Assembly (NCBI GenBank): GCA_036388895.1
Contig: DASVQY010000039.1
Span: 1-64,000 of the forward strand
DNA length: 64,000 nucleotides
Direction: 5' to 3'
DNA from: SXVE01 sp036388895
GTDB taxonomy: Bacteria; Acidobacteriota; Blastocatellia; Pyrinomonadales; Pyrinomonadaceae
The position numbers and the translations under genes were made by a program. Below are positions 61,344-64,000 of this stretch, in pieces (the stretch's first letter is position 1; every line of letters starts with the position of its first letter). The notes under the pieces are model-generated. The model made no database searches. It saw only the letters and a program-made list of their open reading frames with translations, and was not told where the DNA came from.

Positions 61344-62951
61344 CTATTTTCGTCTTAATTCCCTGATTCTTTTCAACATTTGCGGCGCGAGACGCGCGGT
61401 TTGAAACAGCGAACCGCTCGAAAAATATCTGGCGAATCCGCGAAAAGTTTCAATCGCGTTGTCCGAATAACTGAACCACCAGGCGTTCGGCAAAATCGTC
61501 ACGCGATTAACGTGTATGTGCTGCGGGGCGACCAGTTCCAACAAGCCCAATTTGCCGTGCGTTCTGCCGTAACCGCTTTGCTTAAATCCGCCCCAGGGCG
61601 TTTGCCCGATGCCGTGCGTGTAGAGAACTTCGTTGACCATCACCGTTCCGGCGAGAATTTTTTCGGCGACGCGCTTTCCTTTTTTTATGTCGCGCGTCCA
61701 GATGCTCGCCGTTAAACCGAAGTCCGTGTCGTTGGCGAGTTCGACGGCTTCGCTTTCGGTTTTAAAGACGGCAATCGGAAGGGTCGGACCGAACGTTTCT
61801 TCGCGCATAGCGCGCATTCGGTTGTTCGCGCCGCTTATAACCGTCGGCTCGAAAAACGTTCCGCGAAAATCGTCGTTGCGTTTTCCGCCCGTCAATATTT
61901 TCGCGCCGTTTTGCCGGAAATCCGCAACGTGATTTTCGACCGTTTTCAATTGATTCTCACTGATCATCGCGCCGACATCCGTAGTTTCGACGTTTCCTAA
62001 ATTTTGCCGCAGTTTCCTGGTTTTTTCGACGACTAAATCGGTGAATTTCTCGGCGATTGATTCTTCGACATAAAGCCTCTCGACCGACGAACAAGCTTGT
62101 CCCGAATTGGTGAAAGCGCCCCAGATTGCCGCGCTCGAAGCCGCTTCCAAATCCGCGTCGGCGAAAACGATCATCGGGTCTTTGCCGCCGAGTTCGAGAA
62201 CGACCGGAGTTAAAGTTTTCGCAGCATTTTCCGCGATTTTTTTTCCGGTCGCGACGCTTCCGGTGAACATTATTTTATTAACGCCCGCTTCGACAAGCGC
62301 TGCTCCGGTTTTGCCGTCGCCGGTGATAACCTGCAAAACATTTTCGGGCAAACTGGCTTTTTCAAAAATCTCGCCGATTTTTATTCCGACGAGCGGCGTC
62401 AATTCCGAAGGCTTTAAAACAACCGTATTCCCCGCCATTAAAGCCATCGCCACTTCGCCGAGCGGGATCGAAAAAGGAAAATTCCACGGCGAAATTATAC
62501 CGACCACGCCGAGCGGCTGGTAAATGATTTTTGAAGAACGTCCGAGAAGCCCGAGCTGTCCGATATTGATTTTTTCCGGCTTGAGAATCTTTGCCGCGTT
62601 GCGGGCGAAATGCCGCATTAAATCCGTAACCGGCGCAATTTCCGCCGAAAACGCTTCGGTCACGGGCTTGCCGGATTCGTCGGAAATCAGCCGCGCGATT
62701 TCGTCCATTTCCGTTAAAATAACGTCGCGGGTTTTTAACACATATTTCGCGCGCTCGGAAAACGATGTTCCGCGCCACGTTTTGTACGCCTGCCGCGCCC
62801 TCTCGACGGCGTTTAGAACCTCTCCGGCGGAAGTTTGCGCGACCGCGCCGATTTCTTCACCGGTCGCCGGATTATACGAAATGATTTTTTCCTGTTTTTC
62901 CTGCCTTTCCTGTTTTTCTTTTTTGTCCGCAAATGAAATAACCGCGCTCAT
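61344..62951 (-). CDS. NAD(P)-dependent aldehyde dehydrogenase
   Basis: A 535-residue ALDH-superfamily enzyme oxidising an aldehyde to the acid. A Lys/Glu/Gln-rich N-terminal tail (about 8-24) precedes the fold. Catalytic Cys lies in NSGQACSSVERLYV and the general-base Glu in VVLELGGKDPM; the nucleotide-binding SWNFPFSIPLGEV block is typical of benzaldehyde/succinate-semialdehyde-like members. The C-terminal ~60 residues extend past the usual end (TRLAPQMLKRIRELRRK-like basic tail). The gene is divergent from an Lrp/AsnC regulator, which may control it. Confidence 0.94.
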   Translation of the reverse strand: MSAVISFADKKEKQERQEKQEKIISYNPATGEEIGAVAQTSAGEVLNAVERARQAYKTWRGTSFSERAKYVLKTRDVILTEMDEIARLISDESGKPVTEAFSAEIAPVTDLMRHFARNAAKILKPEKINIGQLGLLGRSSKIIYQPLGVVGIISPWNFPFSIPLGEVAMALMAGNTVVLKPSELTPLVGIKIGEIFEKASLPENVLQVITGDGKTGAALVEAGVNKIMFTGSVATGKKIAENAAKTLTPVVLELGGKDPMIVFADADLEAASSAAIWGAFTNSGQACSSVERLYVEESIAEKFTDLVVEKTRKLRQNLGNVETTDVGAMISENQLKTVENHVADFRQNGAKILTGGKRNDDFRGTFFEPTVISGANNRMRAMREETFGPTLPIAVFKTESEAVELANDTDFGLTASIWTRDIKKGKRVAEKILAGTVMVNEVLYTHGIGQTPWGGFKQSGYGRTHGKLGLLELVAPQHIHVNRVTILPNAWWFSYSDNAIETFRGFARYFSSGSLFQTARLAPQMLKRIRELRRK

Positions 62952-63118
62952 CGTTTCGCTCTCCTTTTAGACGTTTGAATATATTTTACCCGTTTATTAA
63001 CGAAAAATATAAAACTACTGTCACTGATTGGGCAATTTTACAAGTTTCTTTTGACGAAAAAGTAAAACTTGACAAAGATTTTGCAGAAGATTATTCTTGA
63101 AAAGTTGGAGATTGAAGA

Positions 63119-63619
63119 ATGATTGACGAAATTGACACACAAATACTGAATATTATTCAAAATAATGCGAGAATCGCCAATGCGGAAATTGCGAGACAAA
63201 TCGGGCTCGCTCCGTCGGCGGTTTTAGAGCGTTTGCGAAAGCTGGAAGAACGCGGCGTTATTCGCGGATATACCGCAGAGCTCGACGCAGTGCAGATCGG
63301 ATTCGGCTTGACCGCATTCGTTTTCGTTCGCACCAACGAATGCGGCGACGGAACCGACGAGCTTTTGGCGCAGATTCCGGACGTTCTGGAAGTTCACGAC
63401 GTTGCCGGCGAAGATTCTTATTTATTGAAAGTTCGCGCGAAAAATCCCGAAAGTTTGGCAAAACTTTTGCGCGAAAAAATAAAGGTTTTGCCGAACGTTT
63501 TGTCAACGCGAACGACTGTTGTTTTGCAAACGGTCAAGGAAACGGTCGCTTTGCCGCTCGAAGGCATTAATGACGATTCGGCTGACGAACAAAAACCGCG
63601 CGGCAGAAAAGGCAAATAA
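63119..63619 (+). CDS. Lrp/AsnC family transcriptional regulator
   Basis: A 166-residue regulator. The N-terminal winged HTH (about 3-60) reads IDTQILNIIQNNARIANAEI, then RQIGLAPSAVLERLRKLEERG. The C-terminal RAM/Lrp domain (about 65-145) contains VLEVHDVAGEDSYLLKVRA, the usual amino-acid-responsive dimer interface. A short basic tail (KPRGRKGK) ends it. It is divergent from the aldehyde dehydrogenase (167-bp spacer) and 60 bp ahead of an EamA transporter gene, so it may regulate amino-acid-linked aldehyde oxidation and export. Confidence 0.94.
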   Translation: MIDEIDTQILNIIQNNARIANAEIARQIGLAPSAVLERLRKLEERGVIRGYTAELDAVQIGFGLTAFVFVRTNECGDGTDELLAQIPDVLEVHDVAGEDSYLLKVRAKNPESLAKLLREKIKVLPNVLSTRTTVVLQTVKETVALPLEGINDDSADEQKPRGRKGK

Positions 63620-63679
63620 AAAATAAACGAAAAAATAAACAGAAAAACAAGTTAAGTCTTAAAGATTAAGAGGTTTACA

Positions 63680-64000
63680 ATGCAAGGGCAGGCAGCAAAA
63701 ACGAATTTTTCCAATCCCCGAACGATGTTTTTAATATTGGCGTTCGCCGCCGTATACATTTTTTGGGGTTCGACATATCTGGCAATCAAATACGCGATTG
63801 AAACTTTGCCGCCTTTTTTAATGGCAGGAGCGCGATTTGTTTTCGCCGGTTCGATTCTTTTAATCTGGGCGCGATTTACCGCAGATTACGAAAAACCGAA
63901 AAGCGCGCACTGGCGAACGGCTTTTATTGTCGGAACGCTTCTTTTGCTTGGCGGCAACGGCGGAGTGGTTTTCGCCGAACATCACATTTCATCAAGTCTC
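63680..64000 (+). CDS. EamA/DMT family transporter, 5-prime part (runs off window)
   Basis: The first 107 codons of a drug/metabolite transporter-type permease; no stop before the window end. GAGG lies 6 nt upstream of ATG 63680. After a 15-residue polar start, hydrophobic helices begin: FLILAFAAVYIFWGSTYLAI is the typical EamA first helix, followed by FLMAGARFVFAGSILLIWAR. Such proteins often export amino acids or metabolites, which fits the neighbouring Lrp-type regulator. Confidence 0.9.
   Translation, partial: MQGQAAKTNFSNPRTMFLILAFAAVYIFWGSTYLAIKYAIETLPPFLMAGARFVFAGSILLIWARFTADYEKPKSAHWRTAFIVGTLLLLGGNGGVVFAEHHISSSL

Noticed and set aside
1..64000. tRNA, rRNA, insertion sequences, prophage or integrase genes
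   Set aside because: None seen: no tRNA-like folds or conserved rRNA blocks were noticed and no transposase or integrase protein is encoded.

Overview
The window reads as chromosomal DNA of a protease-rich, aerobic, chemoheterotrophic bacterium. Gene content and style fit Acidobacteriota, class Blastocatellia (Pyrinomonadaceae-like): secreted M1, M13, M14, M16, M24 and S41 peptidases, a fused branched-chain 2-oxoacid dehydrogenase E1, a fused response regulator/thioredoxin-reductase-like protein, Asn/Gly-rich linkers, and a GC content that looks to be in the mid-to-high 40s. This placement is inference from content; no rRNA or tRNA gene was seen.

Layout. 1-9 kb: an M1 aminopeptidase cut by the window edge, a LytS/LytTR two-component pair, an S41 peptidase and an M13 peptidase. 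9.5-16.5 kb: a same-strand run of an MFS carrier, a receiver/TrxR-like flavoprotein, a cNMP-domain histidine kinase and a Kef-type antiporter carrying a C-terminal UBP zinc finger; this looks like a redox- or ligand-sensing system acting on ion/proton exchange. 16.6-19 kb: an OPT-family transporter. 19.3-25.2 kb: a compact accessory cluster with a transglutaminase-like protein, an ATP-grasp/PLP-decarboxylase fusion, two tandem paralogous 2OG-Fe(II) oxygenases and a divergent TauD/SyrP-like oxygenase. I cannot assign it to a known pathway; it is the best candidate here for an undescribed biosynthetic or peptide-modification system.

25-41 kb: M14 peptidase with an internal compositional mosaic, NfeD/flotillin pair, EmrAB-type efflux pair, M16 peptidase, a queE / beta-lactamase-like / queC operon, aminopeptidase P, a DoxX-like membrane protein and two secreted proteins of unknown function. 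41-52 kb: a signalling island made of CheB, a 1715-residue CheB-CheR-PAS-histidine kinase, a NarL-type regulator, two stand-alone receivers (one lacking the phospho-acceptor Asp), a small possible PAS protein and a Crp/Fnr regulator. Four copies of a 39-40 bp element (a TAGGGA-AAA-TCCCTA palindrome, then TTTCC-N-ATA) sit between its genes and probably define its regulon.

52-64 kb: branched-chain 2-oxoacid dehydrogenase E1 fusion, a TPR protein, a radical SAM protein, an acyl-CoA dehydrogenase, a flippase-like membrane protein, an SLC13/RCK permease, an IYD-like nitroreductase, an aldehyde dehydrogenase, an Lrp/AsnC regulator and a truncated EamA transporter. Several convergent junctions carry palindromes or intrinsic terminators, and degenerate 7-nt repeats occur in two genes and one spacer.
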